NCBI GenBank assembly: GCA_027487775.1
Contig: JAIYCY010000032.1
Location: 62,001-126,000 of the forward strand
Length of the DNA: 64,000 nucleotides
Direction of reading: 5' to 3'
From: Planctomycetaceae bacterium
GTDB lineage: Bacteria; Planctomycetota; Phycisphaerae; Tepidisphaerales; Tepidisphaeraceae
Of the stretch, positions 1 to 8,521 are shown in pieces. The position numbers were made by a program, and so were the translations under genes. Every line of letters begins with the position of its first letter. Within the stretch, counting starts at the first letter, position 1. The notes under the pieces were generated by a model, which made no database searches, was not told the origin of the DNA, and was given only the letters and a program-made list of their open reading frames with translations.

Positions 1-834
1 CGGTTGTTGCCTTCGATCGACCCCATCTTTAACACGTCGCCCGTAATCCACGCCGTAATACGATCCCCTGCATCGCGGAAACGAACTCGTCGCACGCCTT
101 GCATGGTCAAAGACGAATCGAACATCGTCAGGAAAGAAAGACTGATACAACTCATGAACGCGCGTTGCCACGTTCGCCCACCAAAGAAACGTCTGCACAC
201 GAGGCGTGCGGTTGTAAAGGCGCACGCGCAATTCCAGAAACGATCGTCCCGGCCTGAGGCAAACACCGTGCATGGCCTTCATCCGCTCCAGCGGATCATG
301 ATCCGAACACCACACCGTGACCGACCCGTCTGCGTCCCGTTCGATCATCGTCTCCACCGGCATAAACGTTGCTGGACGATGATGTTGTGGCCAGTTGAAC
401 TCGATCCCGCCGCTCAACCAGGGCCCCGCCAATCCCACCAGCGCAGGCTTGATCACGTCCTGCCGATAGATCACGTCATAGCCATTGGTTTTGTCTCGAA
501 ACAGATGCACGCGCCCACCGATCTCCGGCAGGATCATCACACGCACAAACTCGTTCTCCAGATGAATCGCACGCCAGCTTCGATCCACGGGCTTTGTTGC
601 AATCCGGCTATACACCGGCAACGGATAGACCGCACCGCTGCTGCCCTGATAGACACGCCGATCAAGATACATCGGATGCCGATCCGGCTCGGCGGGCTCA
701 TAAGTCGGTATCACCACCGGCTCTTCCCACCCCACAACACGCCCTCCCGAATTCGCGTTGCCAGTTGAGGCGATCCATTCTGACTGCGGTGCGTCGGGAA
801 GTCGCAGCGGCGTGGTCGAGATAACTTTGCCCAT
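1..834 (-). CDS. DUF5107 domain protein (partial, C-terminus outside window)
   Basis: The gene runs leftward off the window, so 278 N-terminal codons are visible. The translation matches my memory of the DUF5107 family: ILPEIGGRVHLF, then YRQDVIKPALVGLAGPW, GGIEFNWPQHHRP and ELYQSFFPDDVRF. These proteins accompany carbohydrate-use genes and usually carry TPR repeats further C-terminal; their reaction is not known to me. No signal peptide is evident. ATG at 834 is used; an in-frame ATG at 876 would add 14 residues. Neither has a clear ribosome binding site. The gene is divergent from the AraC regulator at 908, which makes that regulator a plausible controller. The last few codons at the window edge do not match what I remember of the family, and another minus frame is also open there. 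Confidence 0.8.
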   Translation of the reverse strand, partial: MGKVISTTPLRLPDAPQSEWIASTGNANSGGRVVGWEEPVVIPTYEPAEPDRHPMYLDRRVYQGSSGAVYPLPVYSRIATKPVDRSWRAIHLENEFVRVMILPEIGGRVHLFRDKTNGYDVIYRQDVIKPALVGLAGPWLSGGIEFNWPQHHRPATFMPVETMIERDADGSVTVWCSDHDPLERMKAMHGVCLRPGRSFLELRVRLYNRTPRVQTFLWWANVATRVHELYQSFFPDDVRFVFDHARRATSSFPRCRGSYYGVDYGRRVKDGVDRRQQP

Positions 835-907
835 ACGGCCAATCGTGACTGACTTGTCCCTGCTGCACCATGACATTTTTACGACTTCACATGGACGATT
901 CTCCGGT

Positions 908-1897
908 ATGATTGATTCCATGAAGTCGACCGCCAGAAAGCTCCCCGCGCGCGCTCACGGCTTTGCCGGTCAGCGAATGCTCGTACTGCCTCGACCGATC
1001 ATCGATCGATTGCTATCTGGCTATCGAACCCCGACTCGGCAGACAGAGTTCCCGCTCCCGCTACTGACGACCGATGTCGGTCATTTTCCGCGCGCCCAGT
1101 CCCACTGGATCTCGCGACCCACCGGCCGACCGGAGTTGATCCTGATCCTCTGTTTAGGCGGCCAGGGCTGGGTCGCGTCCTCGACATCTGTTCCCGAGCA
1201 CGAGCGTCGGCTTGTCCGTACCGGGCAACTCGCAGTGATCGCCCCCAATTCGCCACACGCTTATGGCGCAGCTCATTCAGACCCGTGGACCATTTCGTGG
1301 TGTCATGCCGCAGGTCCATCGACCGAACTGTTCTCGAGATTGCTACTAGGATCGACAGCGTCGAATACTACGAACACCGACATGGCAGTCTTCGGCGTCG
1401 CTGATCCGCTTCGACTTGCATCCTGCTTCGAGGCTCTGATTAACTCGCTTCGTCACGGCTATGGTGCCGACGCCATCCTCCACAGTTCTGGAGAACTCGC
1501 GCGGCTTCTTTCACTTGCAGTCCGCTTCATCCGGTCACCCAACACCGACGCCGGCAGCCTCGAGCGCGTGCGTGATATCGTGAGTCATCTTCGTGAGAGC
1601 CCCGCCGACCGCTACACCATCGCGACGCTCGCCGAGCGAAGCAGGCTCTCACTCTCGCAGTTCAACGCCATCTTCCGGCAAATCACTGGCTATCCCCCGC
1701 TCGATTTCATCCTTCGCGCACGCGTTCAGCATGCCTGCTCGATGCTCGCGACAACCGATCGACCGATCAAACTCGTTGCCCGCGAAGTTGGATTCGATGA
1801 TCCGCTCTATTTCTCACGCGTGTTTCGACGCATTCAGGGGACGTCGCCCAAAGACTTTAGAACCACACTGCGCGCCACTGATCGTCAGATCGCTTAA
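908..1897 (+). CDS. AraC family transcriptional regulator
   Basis: The protein has about 329 residues. The N-terminal half looks like a cupin-type AraC ligand-binding domain, with a hydrophobic strand LILILCLGGQGWV and a proline/histidine segment IAPNSPHAYGA. The C-terminal 100 residues form the double helix-turn-helix of the family: a first HTH around TIATLAERSRLSLSQFNAIF and a second ending in VGFDDPLYFSRVFRR, followed by GTSPKDFR. The frame stays open upstream to a TTG at 758, but that would overlap the divergent DUF5107 start. ATG 908 or 920 is therefore preferred. The position between a DUF5107 gene and a sulfatase suggests sugar- or sulfated-glycan-responsive control, which is inferred from context only. 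Confidence 0.9.
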   Translation: MIDSMKSTARKLPARAHGFAGQRMLVLPRPIIDRLLSGYRTPTRQTEFPLPLLTTDVGHFPRAQSHWISRPTGRPELILILCLGGQGWVASSTSVPEHERRLVRTGQLAVIAPNSPHAYGAAHSDPWTISWCHAAGPSTELFSRLLLGSTASNTTNTDMAVFGVADPLRLASCFEALINSLRHGYGADAILHSSGELARLLSLAVRFIRSPNTDAGSLERVRDIVSHLRESPADRYTIATLAERSRLSLSQFNAIFRQITGYPPLDFILRARVQHACSMLATTDRPIKLVAREVGFDDPLYFSRVFRRIQGTSPKDFRTTLRATDRQIA

Positions 1898-1983
1898 CGG
1901 CGAATACTCATGAGCACGGCACAGTAGCCACAAGCATCAAAGCGGCCACGAAGGTAGACGATGAATCGATTACAATCATTTCG

Positions 1984-3417
1984 ATGACTGCCACAACCAT
2001 GCCCCGATGGAGTAAGCCCAACATCGTGCTCATCCTGATCGATGATCTCGGTGCGCGCGATCTGGGATGCTTCGGCTCGAGTTTTTACGAAACCCCCAAC
2101 CTCGATCGACTCGCTGAGGCGGGCGTTCGGTTCGATCGTGCGTACGCATCCGCGCCTGTCTGCTCACCCACGCGCGCTGCGATCATGTCGGGCAAGTACC
2201 CTGCCCGCGTCGGCATCACCCAATGGATTGGCGGACACCTCGACGGACGGCTGCTCGATGTCCCCTATCTCCATCATCTGCCTACCTCCGAGACGTCGCT
2301 CGCCACAGCACTTCGCGACGGAGGATATCAAACCTGGCACGTCGGAAAATGGCATCTCGGCGACAAGCCTTACCTTCCCGAGAATCACGGATTCGACATC
2401 AACATCGCCGGCCGGCATCAAGGAAGCCCGAACGGCCCCAACGGCTACTGGGGACCGTACAACATCCCCGGGTATACCGGCCCCGCAGGCGAGTATCTCA
2501 CCGATCGAATCACCCGCGACGCCGTCGAGCTCCTCCAGCGCCGCGACACACAAAGGCCATTTTTCCTGAACCTCTGGCACTACGCGGTCCACACACCTCT
2601 GCAAGCGCCGCCCGAACTGGTCGACAAGTACAAGGACAAAGCCAAACGCCTCGGACTCGATCGTATTGATCCGATCCAACCGGGCGAGTTGATGGAACTC
2701 GCACTCCCGGACGGTCAAAAGCCGCGTCAGATCATGCGACGCATGTTCCAGAGCCATCCGATTTACGCAGCCATGATCGAGAATCTGGATGCCAACATAG
2801 GCAGACTCGTCGACGCCATCGCCGCGGAAGGCGAACTCGAAAACACCATCTTCGTCTTCACCAGCGACAACGGCGGACTCGCGACCTCGGAAGGCTCGCC
2901 CACCTGCAACCATCCGCTCGCCGAAGGCAAAGGCTGGTGCTACGAAGGAGGCAACCGCGTCTGCCAATTCATCACTTGGCACGGCAAGATCAGGCCCGGC
3001 TTCTGCGATGAAAATGTCACCAGCACGGACATCTACCCCACGCTCCTCGATGCCGCAGCGTTGCCCGCCCGACCAGAGCAACACATTGACGGAAAATCCC
3101 TCTGGCCACTCTTGAATCGCACCGCGGAGACGCTCGATCGCGACTTCATCTTCTGGCACTACCCGCATTACTCCAATCAAGGCGGTCGCCCCGGTGCCGC
3201 CGTCGTCAGCGGCGATTTCAAACTCATCTGGCACTTCGAAGACGATCGCTGCGAGCTCTTCGATCTGAAGAATGACGTCAGCGAATCCCGGAACCTCGCG
3301 CCGACCCATCCCGAAGTCGTCGGGCGCCTCAAGGGATCGCTGGAATCATGGCAGCGGGACGCCCGCGCGGCGATTCCCCGGCCAAACCCCGCTTGGCCGG
3401 CGAAGACTGCCGATTGA
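1984..3417 (+). CDS. Sulfatase (type I, formylglycine-dependent)
   Basis: This 477-residue member of the alkaline phosphatase/sulfatase superfamily should hydrolyse sulfate esters. The N-terminus has the metal-binding segment NIVLILIDDLGARDLGC. The sulfatase signature CSPTR starts at Cys60, the residue expected to be converted to formylglycine. A second conserved block GKWHLGD follows, and FVFTSDNGG provides later metal ligands. No clear signal peptide is seen, which is unusual because many planctomycete sulfatases are exported; an upstream or shorter start does not add one. It is convergent with a second sulfatase about 50 bases away. The substrate cannot be read from sequence; neighbouring glycosidases favour a sulfated polysaccharide. 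Confidence 0.95.
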   Translation: MTATTMPRWSKPNIVLILIDDLGARDLGCFGSSFYETPNLDRLAEAGVRFDRAYASAPVCSPTRAAIMSGKYPARVGITQWIGGHLDGRLLDVPYLHHLPTSETSLATALRDGGYQTWHVGKWHLGDKPYLPENHGFDINIAGRHQGSPNGPNGYWGPYNIPGYTGPAGEYLTDRITRDAVELLQRRDTQRPFFLNLWHYAVHTPLQAPPELVDKYKDKAKRLGLDRIDPIQPGELMELALPDGQKPRQIMRRMFQSHPIYAAMIENLDANIGRLVDAIAAEGELENTIFVFTSDNGGLATSEGSPTCNHPLAEGKGWCYEGGNRVCQFITWHGKIRPGFCDENVTSTDIYPTLLDAAALPARPEQHIDGKSLWPLLNRTAETLDRDFIFWHYPHYSNQGGRPGAAVVSGDFKLIWHFEDDRCELFDLKNDVSESRNLAPTHPEVVGRLKGSLESWQRDARAAIPRPNPAWPAKTAD

Positions 3418-3468
3418 AGCGGATTATGTTGACGGTGATTCCATCCACGAATCATGAACGATCTGCCT

Positions 3469-5058
3469 TCACGCCCCGCCCACGCGCGGCTGCGGTGCTG
3501 GCTCACGCTCAAGATCCGCATCAATCAACTTCCTGAGCATCGCATCGCGCACGTCGCGCGCGCTCGGATCGTCAAACAGATTCTTCAGTTCGTTCGGATC
3601 AAGCTCCAGATCAAACAGTTCGCCCCACTCGCGACCGCGATAGACCGTGAGCTTGTAGCGATCCGTCACGATGGTGCGCAAATGCACTGCCCGCCCGTTG
3701 TGGTGATTTTCGATGATCGCATGGTCGCGACCCGCGCCCGCACCGCTCCAATGTCCTAGCATCGGCTTGCCCTGCATGTCGATCCGACTCGGCAGGCCCG
3801 CCGTCTCGAGGAATGTCGGTGCGAGATCGACGAGGCTCTGAATAGAGTCGCTTGCCCGTCCTTGCGGTACGCGCCCCGGCATCGAGACGATCAATGGCAC
3901 GCGTATCACATCCTCGTAGTGGAAGGGCCCTTTGGCGATCAGCCCGTGCTGGCCGACGAAATGTCCGTGATCCGACGTGAAAACGACCAGCGTGTTGTCG
4001 AGTTGCCCAAGCGCTTCGAGCCGATCCAGCGTCCGCCCGATCCAGTGATCCATGAAGCTGATCATGCCGTAGTAGACTGCGCACATCTTCTTCAGCATCT
4101 CGCGATCATGCAGATGCGAGTGACACCCGTGCGATCCCCGGCCGTCTTCGTTCAATGGCAGGAACGGCGTACGGTCCGTGCCGCGCGTCCACTGGTGCGG
4201 CGGGGGCATGCGATCGAATTCACCTTCGACAAATGCCCCCACCTGATCCTCCATGTCTGCCGGGTCATACATACTGAACCACGGATCAGGCACTGCGTAA
4301 GGTGGATGCGGATCGTGATAACTGCTCCAGATGAAGAACGGTCGATCCGCCTCATGTGCCCGGTCGATCGCCGCGATTGTGCGTTCGCCCGTCCACGCCG
4401 TGTAGTGAAGCTCCTGTGGCAGCTTCCATGGCGCATACTCTCTGAACCCCGCACCGACTGACTCAAGAGAGACCGGCGCATGAGGCGACTTGCGATGACC
4501 CGTCGGATCCTGCGCCCAAGGTTGAAAGTAATCACGCCAATCCTTGAGGCCCGTTTCTTCCATCCAGATCGCGTAGTGCTGTCCGACGTGCGCTTCGTCG
4601 GTGTGATTGCGTGCGGTCTCGACGTGATCGAATCCATACCAAGGCGTTCCGCGGCCGTTGAATCCGCGCCAGAAATCCAAATCGCGCAGGATCGGATAAC
4701 TCTCGATGGACGGGCAATCGGGCGTGTTTCGCAGCGGTTGAAAATGCGCCTTTCCGATGAGCGAGTTGTAGTACCCGACCGAACGAAGGTGCTCGCCGAC
4801 CGTTTTGTGTCTTTCATCGAGCTTGGTTCCAAGCGTGTACGCACCGTGAGCCGAGGGATACAGACCCGTCAGGATCGACGCACGCGTGGGCGTGCACGTC
4901 GGATTCGGGCAATACGCCCGATCAAAACGAACCCCGCGCGAAGCCAGACGATCCAGGGCGGGCGTACGAACCGCAGGATTGATGCATCCGAGTGTGCTGA
5001 AGTGTTGCTGATCGGAGGTGATCAGCAAAATGTTCGGCGGTCGCTTGGCGTGTGTCAT
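3469..5058 (-). CDS. Sulfatase (type I, choline-sulfatase/arylsulfatase-like)
   Basis: The protein has 529 residues from ATG 5058; the frame extends to a TTG at 5103, but the family start PPNILLITSDQQ sits just after ATG 5058. The active-site motif is CTPTR with the formylglycine cysteine at residue 55 of this start, followed by GLYPSAHG. VVFTSDHGHFVG supplies further metal ligands, and FIWSSYHDPHPPY resembles choline-sulfatase/DUF4976-type enzymes. No signal peptide is apparent. It differs clearly from the neighbouring sulfatase (different motif, different C-terminus), so the pair is not a recent duplication. Both need a formylglycine-generating enzyme that is not in this window. Confidence 0.95.
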   Translation of the reverse strand: MTHAKRPPNILLITSDQQHFSTLGCINPAVRTPALDRLASRGVRFDRAYCPNPTCTPTRASILTGLYPSAHGAYTLGTKLDERHKTVGEHLRSVGYYNSLIGKAHFQPLRNTPDCPSIESYPILRDLDFWRGFNGRGTPWYGFDHVETARNHTDEAHVGQHYAIWMEETGLKDWRDYFQPWAQDPTGHRKSPHAPVSLESVGAGFREYAPWKLPQELHYTAWTGERTIAAIDRAHEADRPFFIWSSYHDPHPPYAVPDPWFSMYDPADMEDQVGAFVEGEFDRMPPPHQWTRGTDRTPFLPLNEDGRGSHGCHSHLHDREMLKKMCAVYYGMISFMDHWIGRTLDRLEALGQLDNTLVVFTSDHGHFVGQHGLIAKGPFHYEDVIRVPLIVSMPGRVPQGRASDSIQSLVDLAPTFLETAGLPSRIDMQGKPMLGHWSGAGAGRDHAIIENHHNGRAVHLRTIVTDRYKLTVYRGREWGELFDLELDPNELKNLFDDPSARDVRDAMLRKLIDADLEREPAPQPRVGGA

Positions 5059-5186
5059 GGTGATAAGCAGCCTAGAGTCTGCGCGAACAGAATCAACCAT
5101 CAACTGCCCGAATCAAACGATTGACTCATTCCATACGGATCCACGGATCGCCTGCCTAGGTCGCTTCCCACACCCAACTGAGCTCA

Positions 5187-6389
5187 TCACTCGGCCGACC
5201 GATTCTCTATCCGGTTCGCCTCGATCGCTTCATACCCAGCGTCATGCGGAATCTCGATCTTGAACCGATCAAGCAGGCGTGCCCTGGCACGCTCGCGGAC
5301 GCGCGGGTCCGGCTGGTGCATCACATCAAGCAAAAAATCGAGATCATCACGCAACGAATCCACCGAACGATGCGAAAGTCGCGATTGACGTGCGAGCAGT
5401 CGATCGACCACGACGCGAGCACTCGGCGAGAGTGACGCGCGATCCACGCGCAGAAGCGCCGGTATCGCCGAAGCGCCGAGCGAGGCGATATCCCGCTCGG
5501 CGGTCAATCGTAACACCGGGTCCTCGTCAGCAAGCCGCGACACCAGCATCGATACCTCAAGCGACATCGCAGACGTCGACTCGATGTCATTGAAGACGCG
5601 ATACACATCTCCCGCACCCGGCCCGAGCAAAAGCGGATGTGTCCCAAGGCCAGCCAAAACGGGCCTCACAAATCGCCTGGCCACCGATGGCCTTTCCTCA
5701 AGCAGGCCGAACAGACCTGATCCCTGCCACTGCTCGATCAACTCCGGCTTCGCAAGAGGATCACCAGGTTCGGCGGTCAGATGAATCAAGACCGTGCAGC
5801 CGTCTGCATCGTGCTGGGTGATCTGAACATCGTAGCGACCCTCTTCGAAGAATCCGGACGCATTCAACGTTACCGCCTTCGGTGCCGCCTGAACTTGTCG
5901 TAGCAAAACAAGACCCGCGGGAGAAGGTTCGTCGCTCACGGTTCTTGCCAGGATTCTTCGCTCTGCCCCACGACGATCGGGCGTCCACACTCGACCTCGC
6001 GGATCAACGATCCAGGCCCACACACTCTCATCGAACTCGACGAGCGGCGTGCGACCCCCCATAAACTGCACCGCCAGTTTCTCGCTCGGCTCGACTTGAA
6101 TATCGAGTCGGTCGTCGACAAAGCTCACGCGAAACAAGTCGCGCATTGAGATCCGCGCCACGGGTCTCTGCCAACGCCCCTCGACCAATCGCCAACCCGC
6201 GCGAATGTAGTTGCGGGAAAGTTCTTCCGCTGCAGCGGAAGGTGGACGTTGCGACGGCGGGATATGGACATCCGATTCAGCAGACGCATTGAGAGGCAGG
6301 ACCACACCTGCGCTCAGTGCCGTCACCGCCAAAAGATCTAATCGTCTAGTCGCTCTGCGTGTCGTTCGCGAAGTCATGTGTTTCAGCAT
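5187..6389 (-). CDS. Secreted protein with HEAT-like C-terminal region, function unknown
   Basis: This 400-residue protein begins with a basic segment and a hydrophobic stretch LLAVTALSAGVVLPLNASA, which reads as a Sec signal peptide with a cleavage site near ASA. The middle part is rich in beta-type sequence with no motif I recognise. The C-terminal third, from about residue 285, has alternating helices such as VLRLTAERDIASLGASAIPALLR that resemble HEAT repeats. ATG 6389 or 6377 could start it. It lies downstream of the GbsR-type regulator gene on the same strand, with a 40-base gap, so the two may be cotranscribed. I cannot assign a function. Confidence 0.75.
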   Translation of the reverse strand: MLKHMTSRTTRRATRRLDLLAVTALSAGVVLPLNASAESDVHIPPSQRPPSAAAEELSRNYIRAGWRLVEGRWQRPVARISMRDLFRVSFVDDRLDIQVEPSEKLAVQFMGGRTPLVEFDESVWAWIVDPRGRVWTPDRRGAERRILARTVSDEPSPAGLVLLRQVQAAPKAVTLNASGFFEEGRYDVQITQHDADGCTVLIHLTAEPGDPLAKPELIEQWQGSGLFGLLEERPSVARRFVRPVLAGLGTHPLLLGPGAGDVYRVFNDIESTSAMSLEVSMLVSRLADEDPVLRLTAERDIASLGASAIPALLRVDRASLSPSARVVVDRLLARQSRLSHRSVDSLRDDLDFLLDVMHQPDPRVRERARARLLDRFKIEIPHDAGYEAIEANRIENRSAE

Positions 6390-6433
6390 CGACCAAACGC
6401 CCGGTTTCGTCGAGAGAAATCTTGGCCGAGAAG

Positions 6434-7018
6434 CTAAAGCGATTTCAGGAGCACTTTGACCACTTTGTTCAGTCCCGACTTCGTATTGCTGACAAATGCG
6501 TGGAAGATTTTGTTCGTCACTTCCATGAACTCCTGCATGCTTTCGAGTCGCTTGCGTGTAATCGCGACCGTCTCACTCCGTGCCGCCGACCCTATTGCCT
6601 GCTCGTCCAACATGGCCTGACACTGCTTGATCGTTTCAAGCACCGGGTCCATTTCGCGGCGTTTCCGCTCGGCAGCAATGATCGAAAACATCTCCCACAC
6701 ATCACCGAGACTCTCAAAATACTCGCGTCGCTCACCTCGTCGATGGAAGCGTCGGATAATGCCCCAGTCGCACAGCGCTCTAAGGCTCATGCTCGCGTTA
6801 CCGCGTGAGATGTTCAATCGCTCCATGACATCGTCTGTGCACTGCGGCGTGCCAGTGATGTAAAGCAGCGCGTGCAACTCTGCCATCGTTCGGTTGATAC
6901 CCCAGGTCTGCCCCATCTCGCCCCACTTGCGGATAAACTCATCCTGCACGCGTCGCAGTTGATCCTGAGCAGACATTGTCCTTGAAGACCGACTTGCAAC
7001 TGTTCCATCAGCACTCAT
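6434..7018 (-). CDS. GbsR/MarR family transcriptional regulator
   Basis: The 194-residue protein contains a MarR-type winged helix: GINRTMAELHALLYITGTPQ, then DDVMERLNISRGNASMSLRALCDWGIIRR, then the wing RRGERREYFE. This layout matches GbsR-like repressors, known in Bacillus for choline/glycine betaine control. The C-terminal helices probably dimerise. ATG 7018 is chosen because GGAGGT lies seven bases upstream; longer in-frame ATGs at 7045 and 7078 have no such site. The ligand and target cannot be deduced. Nothing for betaine synthesis is nearby, so it may control its own operon with the secreted protein at 5187-6389. Confidence 0.88.
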   Translation of the reverse strand: MSADGTVASRSSRTMSAQDQLRRVQDEFIRKWGEMGQTWGINRTMAELHALLYITGTPQCTDDVMERLNISRGNASMSLRALCDWGIIRRFHRRGERREYFESLGDVWEMFSIIAAERKRREMDPVLETIKQCQAMLDEQAIGSAARSETVAITRKRLESMQEFMEVTNKIFHAFVSNTKSGLNKVVKVLLKSL

Positions 7019-7189
7019 GCGAAGACCTCCATCGACTTCAGACATCTCTGAAACATGGTAGGCCTCGCACCCCAGCATCGGACAATTTCAACGGAGTTGA
7101 AAGCTGAGTTATCCACCCATCTACATACACCTGATGTGACGTGTGTCTCCGCTTCGCTTCCGTCGCCTGCTGGGAAAAGAAAAGCGAGA

Positions 7190-7399
7190 CTAGAGCACTT
7201 TGTGGGCAAGCGGCATCATCCCGTACAACATCGCCGTCAGCGCGATGACAAGAAGGTCGCGGCGATCCTTCGAGAGGCTCAGCACCCAAAAGCCAAGTCC
7301 GATCGAAACCCCCGCCACGGTGAGCGGGGGAAGCGACTGTACCCACGTCGGCATGACTTCCATGACTCCCAGATACTGCTTACAAATCCAGTCCGGCAT
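7190..7399 (-). CDS. Small membrane protein, unknown function
   Basis: A 69-residue protein with two predicted membrane segments, roughly residues 22-41 (PPLTVAGVSIGLGFWVLSL) and 47-65 (LLVIALTAMLYGMMPLA), separated by a short charged loop KDRRD. The start at ATG 7399 is well supported: AAGGAGGGG lies five bases before it, the strongest Shine-Dalgarno sequence in this part of the window. The longer frame to 7495 has no such site. It lies between the NHL lipoprotein gene and the GbsR regulator on the same strand. I do not recognise a family. Confidence 0.7.
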   Translation of the reverse strand: MPDWICKQYLGVMEVMPTWVQSLPPLTVAGVSIGLGFWVLSLSKDRRDLLVIALTAMLYGMMPLAHKVL

Positions 7400-7537
7400 C
7401 ACAGCCCCTCCTTTCCAATGACGATAGAGACCGTTGCCTCTTCTGACGTACGATTCGATCGGCAAACACGCCACCTGTGGCAAATCAAAACTCATGCGTC
7501 GTGTGACTCAACGCGCCGGGCCGATAACCACGCGTCG

Positions 7538-8521
7538 CTAAAATCGCACGACTTGCACGCGATTGTTCCCGCTATCCACGATAACAACGCGTCCGCGACG
7601 ATCCACCACGCTTGCCCACGGATACGTCAGTTCCCCCGGCCCCTTCCCACCGCGCCCCCACGACGACAACGCCCGACCATCCCGACCGATCTGCTGCACA
7701 CGCGTCCCGCCAAACTCCGTAACAATCAGATGCCCGTCGGGATCCGTCTCCAGCCCGTAAGGAAAACGAAACTCGCCCGGTCCACTCCCCGATCGACCGA
7801 GATTCCGCACATGCTCACCCGCTGTCGTCCAGACGCTAATCCGATGATTGCACGCATCTGCAACAAAGATCTCGTGACCGATCAATGCAATCGATTGCGG
7901 CCTCGCGAACTCGCGCTCGCCTCTGCCGAACGTTCCAAAACTTCTCAGAAAGGTCCCGTCCTGTCTGAACACCTGAATGCGATCGTTCCCGCCATACTCT
8001 GAAACGTAGACCAACCCCTCCGCATCAAATGCGATGTCCGTCAGCAACAAGAACTCGCCGTCACCTCGCCCTTGCCTGCCAAACGATCGCAACAATTCAC
8101 CACTCGGTGAATAAATCATGACTCGGAAGTAGTGCGTATCCGGAACCCACAAATTGCCGTCCGGACCCACACTCAGACCGACGGGCTTCCCATTTGTCCA
8201 TTCCGGCATCTGCCAGCCGTTTATGAATCGACCTTCGCTGTCGAATCGCTGCACCCGCGCCGTTCGATCAACGATGTAAAACCAGTCGTTCACCGCGTCG
8301 TACGCGATCGCCCGTGGATAGATCAATTCCCCCTCACCGCGCCCACCCGAAATCGCCCCACCATGTCTTGAATCATCCATCCAAATCGCAAGCGGCCTGT
8401 CCACATCATCGCATCCAACGAGTGGCAAACTCGCGCCCAACATCAACCCAAGAAAGATCGCGCGCGCCCATGAACGCGCGGCCCGCACGCCAACCGATCT
8501 TTTCTCAAGGCGAAGAGTCAT
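7538..8521 (-). CDS. NHL-repeat lipoprotein
   Basis: This 327-residue protein opens with a signal peptide ending in a lipobox-like SLPLVGC, so it is probably a lipoprotein. The rest is a series of NHL-type beta-propeller blades, recognisable by repeats such as SFGRQGRGDGEF, SFGTFGRGEREF and SWGRGGKGPGEL, each followed by a hydrophobic strand with IVDSGNNRVQVV-like endings. About six blades are visible. ATG 8521 overlaps the TGA of the upstream permease by four bases (ATGA), which indicates translational coupling and fixes the start. NHL propellers bind ligands or proteins. A role as an accessory or sensing partner of the permease is an inference from the coupling. Confidence 0.88.
   Translation of the reverse strand: MTLRLEKRSVGVRAARSWARAIFLGLMLGASLPLVGCDDVDRPLAIWMDDSRHGGAISGGRGEGELIYPRAIAYDAVNDWFYIVDRTARVQRFDSEGRFINGWQMPEWTNGKPVGLSVGPDGNLWVPDTHYFRVMIYSPSGELLRSFGRQGRGDGEFLLLTDIAFDAEGLVYVSEYGGNDRIQVFRQDGTFLRSFGTFGRGEREFARPQSIALIGHEIFVADACNHRISVWTTAGEHVRNLGRSGSGPGEFRFPYGLETDPDGHLIVTEFGGTRVQQIGRDGRALSSWGRGGKGPGELTYPWASVVDRRGRVVIVDSGNNRVQVVRF

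Noticed and set aside
2164..3309. A 381-codon minus-strand frame
   Set aside because: It is antisense to the plus-strand sulfatase, which has the CSPTR motif and other family blocks.
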